A stretch of DNA of 64,000 nt, taken from positions 922,084-986,083 of the forward strand of contig JAREIK010003088.1 of assembly GCA_029783825.1 (NCBI GenBank), read 5' to 3'. Position numbers and translations under genes: made by a program. This stretch comes from Sapria himalayana. Its lineage: Eukaryota > Streptophyta > Magnoliopsida > Malpighiales > Rafflesiaceae. Below are positions 24,540 through 37,479 of the stretch, one piece after another; position 1 is the first letter of the stretch; each line of letters begins with the position of its first letter. The notes beneath the pieces were generated by a model that worked only from the letters and a program-made list of their open reading frames with translations, was not told the DNA's origin and ran no database searches.

Positions 24540-27330
24540 TCTATCGAAATGTTAATGAAATTGCTTCGGCAAAATTAAGTTAAATTTGCACAAAACTAAT
24601 AACACTTCATTCTTCTTGATGGCTTCATTAATGAAATATAACTTTAGTTCTATATACTTTATTCGACTTTGTCAGACAGCATCATTGGCAAAAGCAATAG
24701 TTGACTTGTCATCACATAGAATAGTCATGGGATCAGGAACTCCTTTTTTTAAATCCATCAACAATCTTCTCAATCATGTTGATTGACAGGAAGCCACTGA
24801 AAGAAAAATATATTCTGTTTCAGCTATATATAACATCATAGTGAGTTTTTTTTAAAGACCAAGATATGGTAGCAGCACCAAGAGAGAAAACATACTCAGA
24901 TGTGCTTTTAAAATAATATGGTATCAACACTGTCACATTATATAAATATCATGATATTTATGGTTTTGAAGCATCTCAAACCAAGATGTAAGGATTCTTT
25001 GAGATATCTTTGCACCCTTTTTGCATCACCAAGGTGCATGTGTGGTTTGGTGAGTGCATAAACCTCGACAAGATTTGTACAGAGTATACGATATTAGGAC
25101 TTTTAGCAGAAGCATATAAAATGCTCCCAATCAAGCTTCTATATTACTTCCATCTACTACTCTACCTCTGGTAAGTTTAAGTTTTTGGTTTGTTATCAAT
25201 GGTGTGAATGTTAGTTTACAATATTGCAATCTATACCTCTACAAGATGAAAATATTTTATGTCAGATATTTCATACTTCTCCATCATGCCATTAGTAAAG
25301 AGATCAATCATTTTAGTATTGTTACTCATAACAATAATATCCACATAAATAGAAACAATTAGTATTCTATTAGTATTGTTTCTTTTAATATGCAATGTGG
25401 GGTCACTCATACTTTTATTAAATCCTTGACTTAAAAAATATGAATTGATTTGAGTATTGCAAGTATGAAGTACTTGTTTCAACCTATAGAGAGTCTTATT
25501 TAGTTTATATACATGGTGTTCAAATCCCTTTTTTATAAATCAAGGGAGTTAGTGAATGAAACTTTCTTCTTTCAAGTTACTATTCAAGAAAATTGATTTA
25601 ATATCCTGTTGGAATAGAGGGAAACCCCTCTATCTACTAATGAAATTACAAGTCTCATAATCTCCATTCAAGTAACTGGAAAAATTTCAAATTAGTCAGA
25701 CCAACCCCTTTGTCCACTTCATACTTGTATAATCATCTATAAAAAAACAAAAAATAATTATTATTTTCTAGTGATGGGATTAACATTGGTCCACAGATAT
25801 ATGTGTTGATTAAGTCAAGTGCTAGATATGATTTCTACACAACTTTTAGAAAGAGTTTTCTGGACTATTTTCCCAATGCATATTTGCCACAAATAAAAGA
25901 ATGTATACATAATCCAAAGAGAAGAACACAAATCATTTTTTCTAGCTAAGAAACTCTAGGCTTATGTAATTCAGATGACACATTCCTCTATGCTAGATAT
26001 TAGACTATCGTAATGTATGCAAATTCTATGCAAGTCTATGTTATAGTCTAAGGTCAGTGGAAAACTTTTGCTTCTAGGCATTTCTATTTTTTTTGAGAAG
26101 GCTTCAAGCATTCTTATCATATATTGTACATTGGTTCCCATTAAATATTATCTTATATCCTTTTGAATGAGTTATCATATACTTAGGAGATTTTGGTACA
26201 AATTCAAGAACTAATAGAACATCTTCGATGATCTTCACTCTATAGGGTGTCTGGACTCGGACATTGCCTTTACCTTTGAGCTTATATCGGATTGCAAGTT
26301 TATAAACACCTCTATATTTCTAAACATGTGGTTTGAACAAATACTATCTAGGAACTAGATAATTGATGACAAAGAATTAGAAGAGTTTAAAATATAGAAG
26401 TTTTCTTCTATGGATTTCTCCTCTACGTTGCAAACATGTTGAGTGTGCTTTTGTCTACAATTTTTAGAAGCATGCCCATACCTATTATAATTGGATAAAT
26501 GGTTCTTAGACTTATAGCCACAATCATGTTTTAAAGTGCTTATTATTATTATTATAGATATTGCATGAGTAAGAAGAAAAACTCCTAGCGAAGGTGTTAT
26601 TACTTACCATTGAAGAAAAGTTTCAACCCCAACCTCTATACTTAGCTTGAATGGGATTTTTGGTGGCCCTTATGATAATCTGATTTATTGCTATAGCACT
26701 CCTTGACTTTAGTGAGTTTGTAGTGAGTTTTATTTGTATGGCAACCAAGTGGTGGACTCTTCATGTTTGAGTACTCTCTACTCATAAGAATGAATGCAAG
26801 GAGCTCAAAGAGGTCATTGATCTCTTCAATGACCTTTTTATGGAATAAATATGACTCCCTCATCTTTAAATTTTTAAAATTCCTCCTTAGAGATTGAAAT
26901 TTAATTCCACGTGCTCTCTTATCTCCTTGGAATTCCTTCTGGAATAAATCTCATGCATCCTTTGCTTTAATCGATCCAATTATTTTGGGAAAGATAACTT
27001 TGTTGATATCTTACTAAATGAACATCAATGCTTTTTGCATTCAAATCTTTTAATTATCAGATCTAGAGTTTTTCTTTTCTATCAAGGGTTGATAGATCCT
27101 CAAGTTCATAGAATCATTCATTAGCCAGTTCTCATATATCTTAGGACATGAATACAATTTTCATTTTCACATTCTAATACTTATAATTTTCTCCTTTAAA
27201 CATTGCTATGGGAGTCTAATAAGACCTAAAGTGGAGCCTGAGGTTGGAGAGAAAAATATTAGGAGAGGACATGTTTAATTTTTTTAAAAATGTGAGTCTC
27301 ATCAAAATTAGGGATCTTGGTAAGGAATGA
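24540..27330 (-). pseudogene. Ty1/Copia element remnant with gag, reverse transcriptase and RNase H
   Basis: Read on the minus strand, the domains run in Copia order. The gag at about 27210-26640 gives DINKVIFPKIIGSIKAKDA, then EFQGDKRARGIKFQSLRRNF. The reverse transcriptase at 25482-25231 gives INSYFLSQGFNKSMSDPTLHI, then IVSIYVDIIVMSNNTKMI. The RNase H at about 24950-24540 gives STSEYVFSLGAATISWSLKK, then AETEYIFLSVASCQS. The catalytic YVDD box reads YVDI, so one aspartate is lost by an in-frame deletion. Most of the integrase is missing or too degraded to follow. Multiple stops make it inactive. It lies between a Gypsy remnant and the 3' end of the sugar transporter gene. Confidence 0.8.
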
Positions 27331-27764
27331 ATTTATATCCAAATACAAATACGTTCATATCTTGATGGATCTAAACTTGATCTACAAGATATGTATAGTT
27401 TTGTTCAGATGTAAGAACAATTAGACAAACTTTAACTGTTAAGAAAGAAAGAAGAATAAGAGAGAATGAAGAGTAAAAGAGTTAGATTAGTAGGGAGATG
27501 AGGATCAATGTTTTTATACCTGTTTGGATTATTAATAATGTTAATGGCAACGCTAAATAAATAAAGTAGTAAACTGTGATTTTCAAGAGGTTGGACTCTT
27601 GAATTTATTGTGCCAAAGGGCTTATTTCACTACACACACACACATACAAAATAAATAAAACCAGGCTCTAAGAACAAAAGGAAACTTGGATAATAAGGAC
27701 GAGCAAGTGAATTCCAATTAATTAACAAAGTGAAACAAAAATGATAACAACAAAAGTTAATGAA

Positions 27765-29370
27765 TTAAGCTGATTCTGTGATGTTCATTTCACGAGGAGC
27801 AGCAGTAGAACTAGGAGCAGAAGCTTCATCGTCGTCGAAGTAAGTTTTCCAGTGATCATGTTTCTTCCACACGATGATCATTTCTTCGATGGGGATACCC
27901 TTCGTCTCCGGGAGGTAACGGTAAATGAAAATGGTCATGATGAAGATGAAGAAGGCGAAGGTGATAAACATTAAATACCTCAAGTTACAGAGCAGCCATG
28001 TGAAGACTTGCGCAATAAGAAATGTAAAAATCATGTTAACGGAGACGGTAACACTTTGAGCAGCCGATCGTACTTCCAGAGGAAAGATTTCACTCGGAAC
28101 TAACCAGCACAAAGGACCCCATGACCATGCAAACCCAGCTACGAAAACGCAGATCAACATCACAACGGAAACTGCATAAGCCATGGACAATTTTCCTGGG
28201 TTGCCCTGCCATCCAAATTTTTCTGCGATAAGAACTGAAGTAGCAATCTGGCAAATAAACAGCTGAATGCTTCCTTGAAGGTAAAGTTTTCTTCTTCCTA
28301 TTCTATCGACTGTGAAAATCGAAATGAGCGTGGATAAACAATTGACGACGCCAGTAATTAGGGCAGACATGAGGGATGCCCTTGCTCCAAACCCTAGGGT
28401 TTTAAATAGGACAGGAGCGTAGAAGACAATAACATTCATGCCGGTCAGCTGTTGGAACATGGGGAGGCAAAACGCCATCGTAAGCTGCGGCCGATACTTC
28501 CTTTTCAGGAGATTAGTCCATGGGTGTTTGACTAACTTCGATGCTTCGCTAGCTGCGATTATATCGTTGAACTCTTCTTCGACCTCTTTCACCCCGCGCA
28601 GTCGAACCAGAGTTTCTCTAGCTTTCTCGATGCGGTTTCTCTCAATTAAAGAATTTGGCGTCTCCGGAAGGAAACATGCTCCGATCATGATCAACACAGC
28701 TGGTACGATGGCTCCCCCCAAGCTCAATCTCCATCCCCAGACTGGAAACGCGCTGGCAAAGTAGTAGTTTACAAGATTTGCTACGAGAATACCAATTGTT
28801 ATTGACAATTGGAACATCATGTTCAGAGCTCCTCTATATCGGGATGGAGAAACTTCTGAGAGGTATATGGGGACCGACTGCAAATATCAAAAACCAATCA
28901 AGAACTCTTCCATTAACAAAGAGAGAACGACGCAAATCGAAGAAACTGACGATTCAAACAAATAATAATATATGTACCTGGTTGGCGCAGCCGATGCCAA
29001 AACCAAGAAACAGTCGACCAACAATAAGCATCCACACGTTAGAAGCGAACCCATTAAAAAGAGAACCAACAGCGAACAGAAGACCACCACAGAACATTGT
29101 AGTCTTACGTCCCATCATTCTGGTTATGCTACTAGCACACACGGATGAGAACAGAGCAGCGATATATAAAGAAGAAGTGAACAGCGTCAGTATCTGACTA
29201 TCAAATTTGCAGTACTGGTTATCTGATGGCTTCATTGATGTTTCTTTCTGATAAACAGAAGGAAAAAACTTCTTCAAGAACGAATCCATTGATATCACTC
29301 CACCTTCATCACCACAAAAAACATCCCAATTTGTTATCTAGAGTTCATAACGCGAAATCATTATAAACTA

Positions 29371-29402
<32 letters not shown>

Positions 29403-29552
29403 TAGAGAATACATACCTGACACGCCGAGATCATAACCGAAGATTAACCCACCTGTAGCGGCAAACAAGCAGGTAAAAATGACCTTCGCGTTAAGGTTGC
29501 CAGGATAATTTTTATCAGCAGATGCCGAGGAAATTACAGCACCACCCGCCAT
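27765..29552 (-). CDS. STP-type monosaccharide/H+ symporter (three exons)
   Basis: Exons 29552-29417, 29303-28978 and 28877-27765 join cleanly (intron phases 1 and 0; both introns GT-AG, 113 and 100 bp) and give 524 residues, typical of plant sugar transport proteins. The protein is a 12-helix major-facilitator transporter expected at the plasma membrane, moving hexose inward with protons. Visible hallmarks are Asp41 and Arg142 (the proton-coupling pair in STP10-like proteins), Gln177 (FQLSITIG), Gln296/Gln297 and Asn302 ([10 protein letters not shown]), Asn333, Trp412 (WLVPSEIFP), DRIGRRK after helix 8, and PETKG at the end of helix 12. Cys77 and Cys451 match the disulfide that locks the lid domain of STP10. 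The start codon opens MAGGAVISS, a common STP N-terminus. Intron 1 contains a CA microsatellite. The exact STP subgroup cannot be assigned. The gene looks intact. Confidence 0.95.
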
Positions 29553-29594
29553 TTTTGTGGTATAATAGTGAAAAGAGAACAGGAGAGATGCCTC

Positions 29595-29603
29595 ATATAT
29601 ATA
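29595..29603 (-). promoter_or_regulatory. TATA box of the sugar transporter gene
   Basis: On the minus strand this reads CTATATATA, about 45 bp upstream of the ATG at 29552. If used, the 5' leader would be only 10-20 nt. A more distal start cannot be excluded. Confidence 0.5.
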
Positions 29604-30800
29604 GGAAGAGGAGGATCATCAGATCCGAAGCTCTCATTGATCTTGACAGTATGGATCAGACTTATCTTACGTAAACATCTCAACTGTTCTAACAGAAATT
29701 TTAAATTTTGAAATTTCTATGCAATAGCCATGGCATTGATACTTTACGAACCGGAAATTGTGTTGACTCAGTTTGATTTTTCAACTTATCCTCTTTTTAC
29801 GCTTGTTTCTCGCGTGAATATGGATGGGTAGGAACAGGATAAACCTATTTAAATTAATACTCTTAAACTTAATAAACTCTATAAAATTATATTTTTATTT
29901 GGTCCGACTTTAACTAGGTTTAAAAATCAGTAATTTTAATAATATAATAAGTTAATATATTTTCATAAAATCATTACACAAATAATGATTTCCTTATTAT
30001 AATGAATTAATAATTCTTTAAAATTATGAATATAATTAATATATTTTAGTAAAATATAATTCTAGTGTTATATGTTTATTTCTTTAAATTTAAATTTAGT
30101 TACTTATCTTTAATTTATCATATTGAACATGTATCATTTTCATTATCATAATCTATATATCATATTTATTGTATTGTTTTTTAAATAAATAATATCAATT
30201 ATTTCTTAATAATTAAATATAATTCAATTTTTCTTAATAGTAAATAATTAATAAAAAGAATATTTTTTTATATTAATTTATTAAATATAATACATAAATC
30301 ATTTTGTAACCTCTTTAAATTTATCTAATCAAAATTCAATTATTAATTGAATTTTGAAAACAATATTCTTCAAATGAATAACTATTAATTTCTCGATTAA
30401 ATAATATCTATGTAAAATAATAAAATCTCATGGTCTCAACAATATTAATTAATTAAGATCTTATTGTGTGTGTGTCTGTGTGAAAAATTATATGTATGAA
30501 AAAATATAAAAACTTTATAATAATTAAATATATAAAAAAAGTAGTTCTTTAAGAAAATCAATATCAGAGGATGAATACTAAATTGTCGCTTAATTATGTT
30601 TGATGTAAATTAAAAATTTACTAAATAATTTTTTATTTAAGATATTTTTTTATTCATTGGGGATGATTATCAACATTTTTAATTATCCTACTATCATTAA
30701 TGATATCAAGTATTAAATGTGTTTGGAGAATCTCCTATTTTACATATCTATTTTATTCTTTTCACTATATAAAAATTTATATTGTGTTTACATATATATA
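29604..30800. other. Transporter gene upstream flank, then AT-rich sequence
   Basis: Positions 29604-29830 are moderately GC-rich and hold TTGACT/TTGAC elements (near 29640 and 29763) that match the W-box core. From 29850 to 30800 the sequence is AT-rich with no gene. Confidence 0.45.
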
Positions 30801-30809
30801 ATTTACCAT

Positions 30810-31610
30810 ATTTTTTATGTCTTCCAAGGTTTTGTAAATTTGTCTATTCTAACCTAAATTGTGTGGTGGATCGTGCAAAGTTCGTGCGGTGATGATAGAC
30901 ATATACACATTGTGAAAATTTTCTCATGGTGCTCAAAAATTAACTTTAATGTGAAATATAACATTCTGCTTGGGTACATAACAAAAAATCCTCAAGGTGT
31001 TGTCAAATATTTTTAATTATAACTTATTAAGTGTGATTAATTTTAATTGTGATTGTATTAAAATGTAATTTATTAATTGTTTGTTTGTGTATTATCAAGA
31101 GTCGACATAATAAAAATTGAGCATTTTGGATTTAATAATTTGGATAATTTTTTTTGAGAATTGATTATATATATATATATATATATGTTTGTGTGTGAAA
31201 AATAAAATTAATTTAGAAAAAAATTTAAATTAAAATTATAAATTTTTGAAAAATTAACAAAATTTTAATTTTTTTAAAATTTTTGAACATCTCACATGTT
31301 TATCTTCTTCTAAGGTTCGTAATTTTTTCTACTCTAACATGAATCAAGTGGTGGATCATATAAAGGATCATACACTGACGATTGACATGTACATGTTGTG
31401 AACATATTCTCAAGATACATAAAAATTTCACCTGAATGCAAGGAGCTCTATAATATTCTACCTGGGTACATTACAAAATTTTTCTAAATATTATTAGTTA
31501 ATTTAATCATAACTTATTATTTTGTGCTTAATTTTGAACTATGACTGTATTAAACTGTAATTCATTAATTGTTTGTGTTTGTCTTTTGTAGAATTAATTG
31601 TTACTTCATT
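30810..31610. repeat. Diverged direct repeat, two copies of about 310 bp
   Basis: Copy 1 (about 30815-31105) and copy 2 (about 31300-31600) share the same order of phrases: TCTTCYAAGGTT, then GTGGTGGATC, then CATRTACAYRTTGTGAA, then CTKGGTACAT, then AATTCATTAATTGTTTGTG or its close variant. The copies are separated by about 490 bp start to start, with a (TA)n tract at 31167-31187 between them. I do not recognise the family. Confidence 0.6.
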
Positions 31611-31639
31611 CATTTGTAAGATAGCCTTAGGTTTAGGCA

Positions 31640-33520
31640 GTTGATTTATGTCTATTTGAACATCTTGAACTTCTTAATGTTTAATTTTACTCATTGTATT
31701 CTCTTAAAAGATACTATTTATCTAAAAAGACAATATGATTTGAAACAAATATTTTTTGTTCTAAAGGATATAAATTTGATATCCAATTATTTCCTTGGAT
31801 ATCCTACCAGCAAACATTTATCAGATTTAGCTTCTAACTTGTATGTCATATTTTATTTCACTTTAGTTTGACAATCTCATACTTTCATATGAGAAAAATA
31901 TAACTTCTTGTTAGTCCATATTTCATATGGCATAATATTCATTGACTTTGGTGGGGCTCTGTTTAGTAGTTAAATAGCAATCTCTAGTGCATGACCCTTG
32001 AAGAAATTATGTAGATCCATCATATACCTCACTATCTCTAATAGGTTTTTATTTCTTCTTTCAACCATGTCATTGTGTTGTGGCTTATTAGCAGTCTGTT
32101 TAGTATGTAAGGTGGCACTAAGACAATATACCATTATCTTTAAGATAATTTTGAAACACTTGGCTCAAATATTTACCACCTCAATCTAACATAATATTTT
32201 TAATACTTTTTCCAAGTTATTTCTCTTTCTCATATCTAATTTTGTTGAACTTTTGAAAGGCTTCATATTTACTTATCATTAGATTCAAGTACTCAAATCA
32301 TAAATATTCATCAATAAAGGTATTGAAGTAAATGAAACCACCTCTGGCATGTATGAAGATTGGACGACATACATTTGAATGAATTAGGTCTGATGGCTTA
32401 TTAGCATGTTCATTTATTCCGTTAAAGGATAACTTTTTCATATTGCCTAATAAGTAAGATTCACATATATCATATGATTCATAATGAAATGACCATAAGC
32501 AATCACTTTTATGTAATTTAGTCATGCACTTCTCACTAATATGATCAATGTGACAATGCCATAAATAGGATTATTTCAGATATCTTTCTTTTATCTTTTA
32601 TTATCATTAATATTTAAAATTGGATTAAAAATATCTAATATGTATATCCTATTGTATAACATATCATTTGTATAAAAAATAATATATAATATATAAGATT
32701 GGACCACATACTATTGTTACTAAATGTTAAATGAAAATATCTTTTATTCAAACAATAAATAGAAATGGTGTTCTTAGTCAAAATGAACATGTACAAATAA
32801 TCATTCGAATTTAAAACACGTCGACTAGGAATGATCAATATAGAAGTCCTTCTGACTAATACATCAACTCTTGCCCCATTGCCAATGCATAAGTTAGATG
32901 CTTCCATGTTGAGCTTCTTATTATTCCTTAGTCCTTGCATATCAGTACATATATATGAGCCACAACTAATTTATAATATTCATTTGTTATTGATGTCAAT
33001 TATATTAATCTTAATGACTAACACACAAAAAGTAGTAAAATCATTCAATGCCTTCTTCTTTAAGGACTCCAAATAGACTTTGCAATTCCTCTTCCGATGG
33101 CCATCCTTTCCATTAGTGGCAACAAGTCCCATTTGGAGTTGTCTTTTTTCCTTCTTCTTGGCCACACCTCGTTTAGTTTCAGTGGATTTATTCTTTCTTA
33201 TTCTTAGAACTCTTTTTATAACTTAAAGATTCTACAAGCATGACTAACTTACTCTTCTTTCTCAAAGAATGTTCAACTATTTTGATCATATTTATAAACT
33301 TGGGAATAGTTAATACAATATAGTTCATCATACAATTAATCACAAAATGTGCAAAACTATTAGGTAAACTAGAAGAATTAAGTCAATAGTTATTGCATGG
33401 TCCATACAAATCTCATTTGTCCTACCCTATTGATATATCCATTCATCATTATTGCATGTTATACAAGTGATGATCCATTAACCATCTTAGAGAGAAAGAG
33501 AAACCTAGAGACCTTGAATA
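31640..33520 (-). pseudogene. Ty1/Copia gag-integrase fragment
   Basis: On the minus strand, 33165-32980 contains GKDGHRKRNCKVYLESLKKK, the remains of a gag CCHC zinc knuckle with its usual downstream basic stretch. Positions 32525-32298 contain CESYLLGNMKKLSF, then DLIHSNVCRPIFIHARGGF, the junction of the pre-integrase domain with the integrase core. Positions 32300-31900 continue as a frame-broken integrase. Reverse transcriptase and RNase H are absent. The piece abuts the Gypsy LTR-like repeat starting near 33560. Confidence 0.75.
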
Positions 33521-33559
33521 TTTTGAATCTAGCTTGAACATCAAAAAGTTTATTTAGAT

Positions 33560-35860
33560 AATAAATTATTATGTTAATATTACGAATCTACAAGTATATT
33601 ATGCTGTTTAATTTTATCAATTAGGTAATATCTTGAAAGCTCTTTAACAAGCTTGTCTCATCAATTGAAATTTACAAGTATATAAATCTTACAAATAGTA
33701 ATATGGATTTTTTATCCAGATATCGATCCCATGGAAAATATATTGAAAATTTGGTTATTCAACAATGAGACAACCCATTTTTAGTAAAAGGAATAATTGG
33801 ATTGTCAGCAAATCGTATGTCAATAGTTTATTCATTTTAATCTATGAGATTTTGTTTAAGTCACATGACATATATTATATTGGACAAATAATAAAGAGTG
33901 GGATATTATCCAATGAATCCTTACTCTAATGGCATACAAAATGGTTGTTATAATTGAGCTTATCCCATTGGGGATCTTCTCATAGTTATCTACTTGGTAT
34001 AACACCACTGAGATAATAATTCATCTTTGCTCAAAAGTCATTCACAATCTAATGCATTTTAGGTAATTTTATCCACTGCCTTTGATGGTTGCTTCATTTT
34101 CACATGCTCATTCTCTAGCCTCAAATATCATAAAGACCAAAAATTGATATGATTTATAAGTATTTGTACTTAAAGCTTCATAAGTAGCATACTCACAATC
34201 AGTATATGTTTCCTTTAAATTTTATTAGTATGAACCATATAAATAAAAGGAACTTATAAGAGTTGCCAGCACCTTGTAAGTCATCATATACTCATGCATG
34301 CCCTAAGAATTGCATGTCATTATCATCTTTAGTGATGATGTGATTCTCATATTAAAACTAGCCCCTTAGAAGAATATTCTATATAATATTCATCTCAATA
34401 AAGAATCAATTCATTCAAATTTGTGAACAATAGATTAACATGTAAAAGTATTATTACTTTCATATTCATAAGCATCATATGCATAATGATTAACATACCC
34501 AAATTTTATGTTTTAACATATATATTTATCTCATATATCATAGTCAGAAGGGCCATTATTTTCTTCCTATCATATGCAAAAATAAGCCTCATGATTTACC
34601 TGTCATCATCAACCATGATAATATCATACAAACCTATTAATTGTTGAAACCCTACTTCAAGTTCCACTTAATCATCAACCATCATAATCCTTAAATAAAA
34701 TAAATCAAACATTATTTATTTATTAATAAATAAAACCATTTCACATTATATATCTCAATTTATTCAAATCATAAACCCATGCTAGTTTGTTATAAATTCC
34801 AAAATATATCCATAAAGGAGAGGGGTATGAGAGCCATGCTTCCCAATTCTAAAGATTAATATTAATCATGCAACTCTTATTTGCTTGTGGAACTCCGAAG
34901 AAATGTAAAATTTATCCCTAGGATTTGGTAGTTATCATGACTTTGCTTATTATGTGAAGGAGAATAACAGGAAATTGAGAGATTCATGTAATTTCTTTTA
35001 TCTCCCACTTTTATACTTAGGAGACCTTGTATTATTCTAAGTAAAAAATCATAGCTTTTAGAAGAAAGTTACAATTTCGTATTTCATCTCTTCAACTTGA
35101 GGTCGTGACTCTAGAAAATAGCTACAACTCTATTCTGCATCTTGATGTCTATGTAACACATGGTCATGTCATTAGTAACGACCATGACTTGGGTTTAATA
35201 TTTATATAATACAAAGTTGTGGTATTGTGAAATAACATTACTTTGTATCATACAACTTCTCATTTTATTATATAGTTGTGATGTCGTGTACAAGCCATAG
35301 TATTAGCAATGGTCTTTCTTTAATTTTATGTGGTCATGATGCCGAGAGATAGCTTTGGCACTGAGGTCTCTTATGTATCAATGAAACTAGGAAATGGTCA
35401 TTGTACAAATATTTCCTTTCATATCTTTCATGTATCCATGATAGTGTGGGTGACCATGATGCTAGCATTCTCTTCTCTCATATTACATGTTGTCACGAAG
35501 ATTCTAGGGTTAGGATGTCATGGCTTTAACAATTAACTAGAGCATACAAGTTGTCACTTTGTCTTCCTTTGAGGACAAGAGTCATGACATAAGAAATAAT
35601 CTGACCAGACTAATATCATTTATAATGTTTAATGTTCCAAAAGTCATATCTTAAAATAATTGCTGCAACTTTGGCATCAGTTGTTATAGCTCTATAATTT
35701 TTGTAACTCAAATTCATAGCTTTGTAAAAAGGTTACAACTTTGACTTAGAACTATTAAGCCATATTAAAGATAAAGTTGTGATACTTAGACTTCACCACG
35801 ATCTTGAGCACCTATTTTAGAATCTTCTTGTTCTGTGCATTCCCTTGATAACACTTTCGC
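33560..35860 (-). repeat. TCATGA-rich LTR-like repeat, copy 3 (3' arm of a gag-only Gypsy element)
   Basis: Aligned by eye with 37480-39850 in the same orientation. Shared landmarks are TTCAACAATGAGACAAC (33763) against TTTAATAATAAGACAAC, TAACATACCCAAATTTTA, ATCATAGTCAGAAGGGCC, and the GTCATGACT-rich block near the right end. Relative to the gag that lies between the two copies, this is the 3' arm. Confidence 0.55.
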
Positions 35861-37400
35861 ACTTCTAAGAAATATAGAGAAGTAATTCTTTAGATTTTAT
35901 TTAGTATCACTTGGGAGTTCATTTATTCTATTTCTTTTCATCGATAATATTTGTTATCCAATTGAATCTCTATTTTAATTATCACCAAACTCTATTGATT
36001 CATTCTCGCTTCAAGTATTGTTATTTGATTATTTTGGATATTATTTCTCTTTTTCAATTCTGCTAATATAACATTTCATTTTTTTTCCAAGGTTGTTTTC
36101 TCTTATATTCATGATGGTTGACAATTCAAACTTGAGCTTCCTTGAGTATTGTAGCTCACCATATTATTCCCAAAATTTCTTAAAGACTACCCAATATTCT
36201 ATATCACACTCACATAGTCTCCATACAAAAATTTTATTAATTTCTCACATTCAAATGGTAATTCATTAGGACATTATTATTGGGTTGAATAATATATACT
36301 TTGCTTTGTAGTTAGTTGGCTTGTTTCATTTGATAAATGAGATCCAAGTCCACTAATTCATATGGATATAAAATGGTAACCTCTCCTAATATTCTTCTCT
36401 TTTTCTCTTGTGTGTAAAGCTTCCTTAAGAGAGCTTCTATCTTCACTTTATTTATGGTGAATTGATATAACTCCAATATTCCAAACTATCTTCTCTCAAA
36501 TGAAAGATTTATTAGAGTTTGATAGTCATTTTTTGCTATCTTCTCAAATAAATAACATGCCTCTTATGGCAATTTGTTCATAATCGACCATCTAGTAATT
36601 ATATCACATGTTCACCTCATCATATAGTTTAGTCTATTGTAGAATGTTTGGGCTTGAAATTATAATTCAAACCCATGTTGAGTACATTCCTCGACAACCC
36701 CTTAAAATGATCCCAAGTATCATACAAAGTCTCATGCTCATCTTATTGGAATCAACTTATCTCGGTCCATAATTAGTAATAAATACACTCACTAGTTTAT
36801 CCCAACTTTCATTAGAATCACAAGATTAATATTGGAACATACTCTATATCTTATCTCATAATTAAAAATGAAAATCGATATAACCTAATTGTCTCAGGAC
36901 AAACTCTATTTATTTTTACTACGTCACATAGCTCCAAAAATATCATAAAATATCTATCATCATTTCTCTAATACTCTTTTATTATACTAGTGATGTTGAA
37001 ACATAACTATAAGATTTGATTTCAACTCAAAGTAGTTTACTTTCATTGGTTCCAAATATCCAAATAATTATCTATCATCATGGACTTCTAATAGTCTCCC
37101 AAGGTGTAGTGGTGTCTGGACTATAGGACAAGTTTCCCACTACCACATTGGGGTTCTTTGTAACTATCAATTCATTCTATATGCTCTTTTATCAACTCTT
37201 TGTCTAGTAATTACTCTTCAAGTTTTTTTATATTTATGATTCTAGAAAGATTGCTCAGTCACATAGCTTTAATCATAAATGGTAATAAAAAAAAACAAGG
37301 AGACCAATACAAGCAAATTACCAAAATATAACTATCTACTTTCCAAACAAGTTAACATGACTAGCATATATATTTTGTAAGATTTATCAAACTCTGATAT
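35860..37400 (-). pseudogene. Gypsy gag remnant between two LTR-like arms
   Basis: On the minus strand, after TGGATATCAGAG (37403-37392), which resembles a primer-binding site with one extra base, a broken gag is read. It gives ESLYDTWDHFKGLSRN (about 36730), then EACYLFEKIAKNDYQTL (about 36560), then VKIEALLRKLY, then a region matching 22880-23050 at the DNA level. This is the same gag type as at 21785-24300. There is only about 1.5 kb between the arms, with no protease, reverse transcriptase or integrase, so the element is a large internal-deletion derivative. Confidence 0.6.
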
Positions 37401-37479
37401 CCAAATAATTAAAAATAAAATTTTTAACAAGGTTAAGTATATTAAATCATATTAACTAACTAAACTAAATAATCATCAC

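Noticed and set aside
28438..29197. Plus-strand frames opposite the sugar transporter
   Set aside because: They overlap the transporter exons antisense and cross its second intron; the transporter reading is far stronger.
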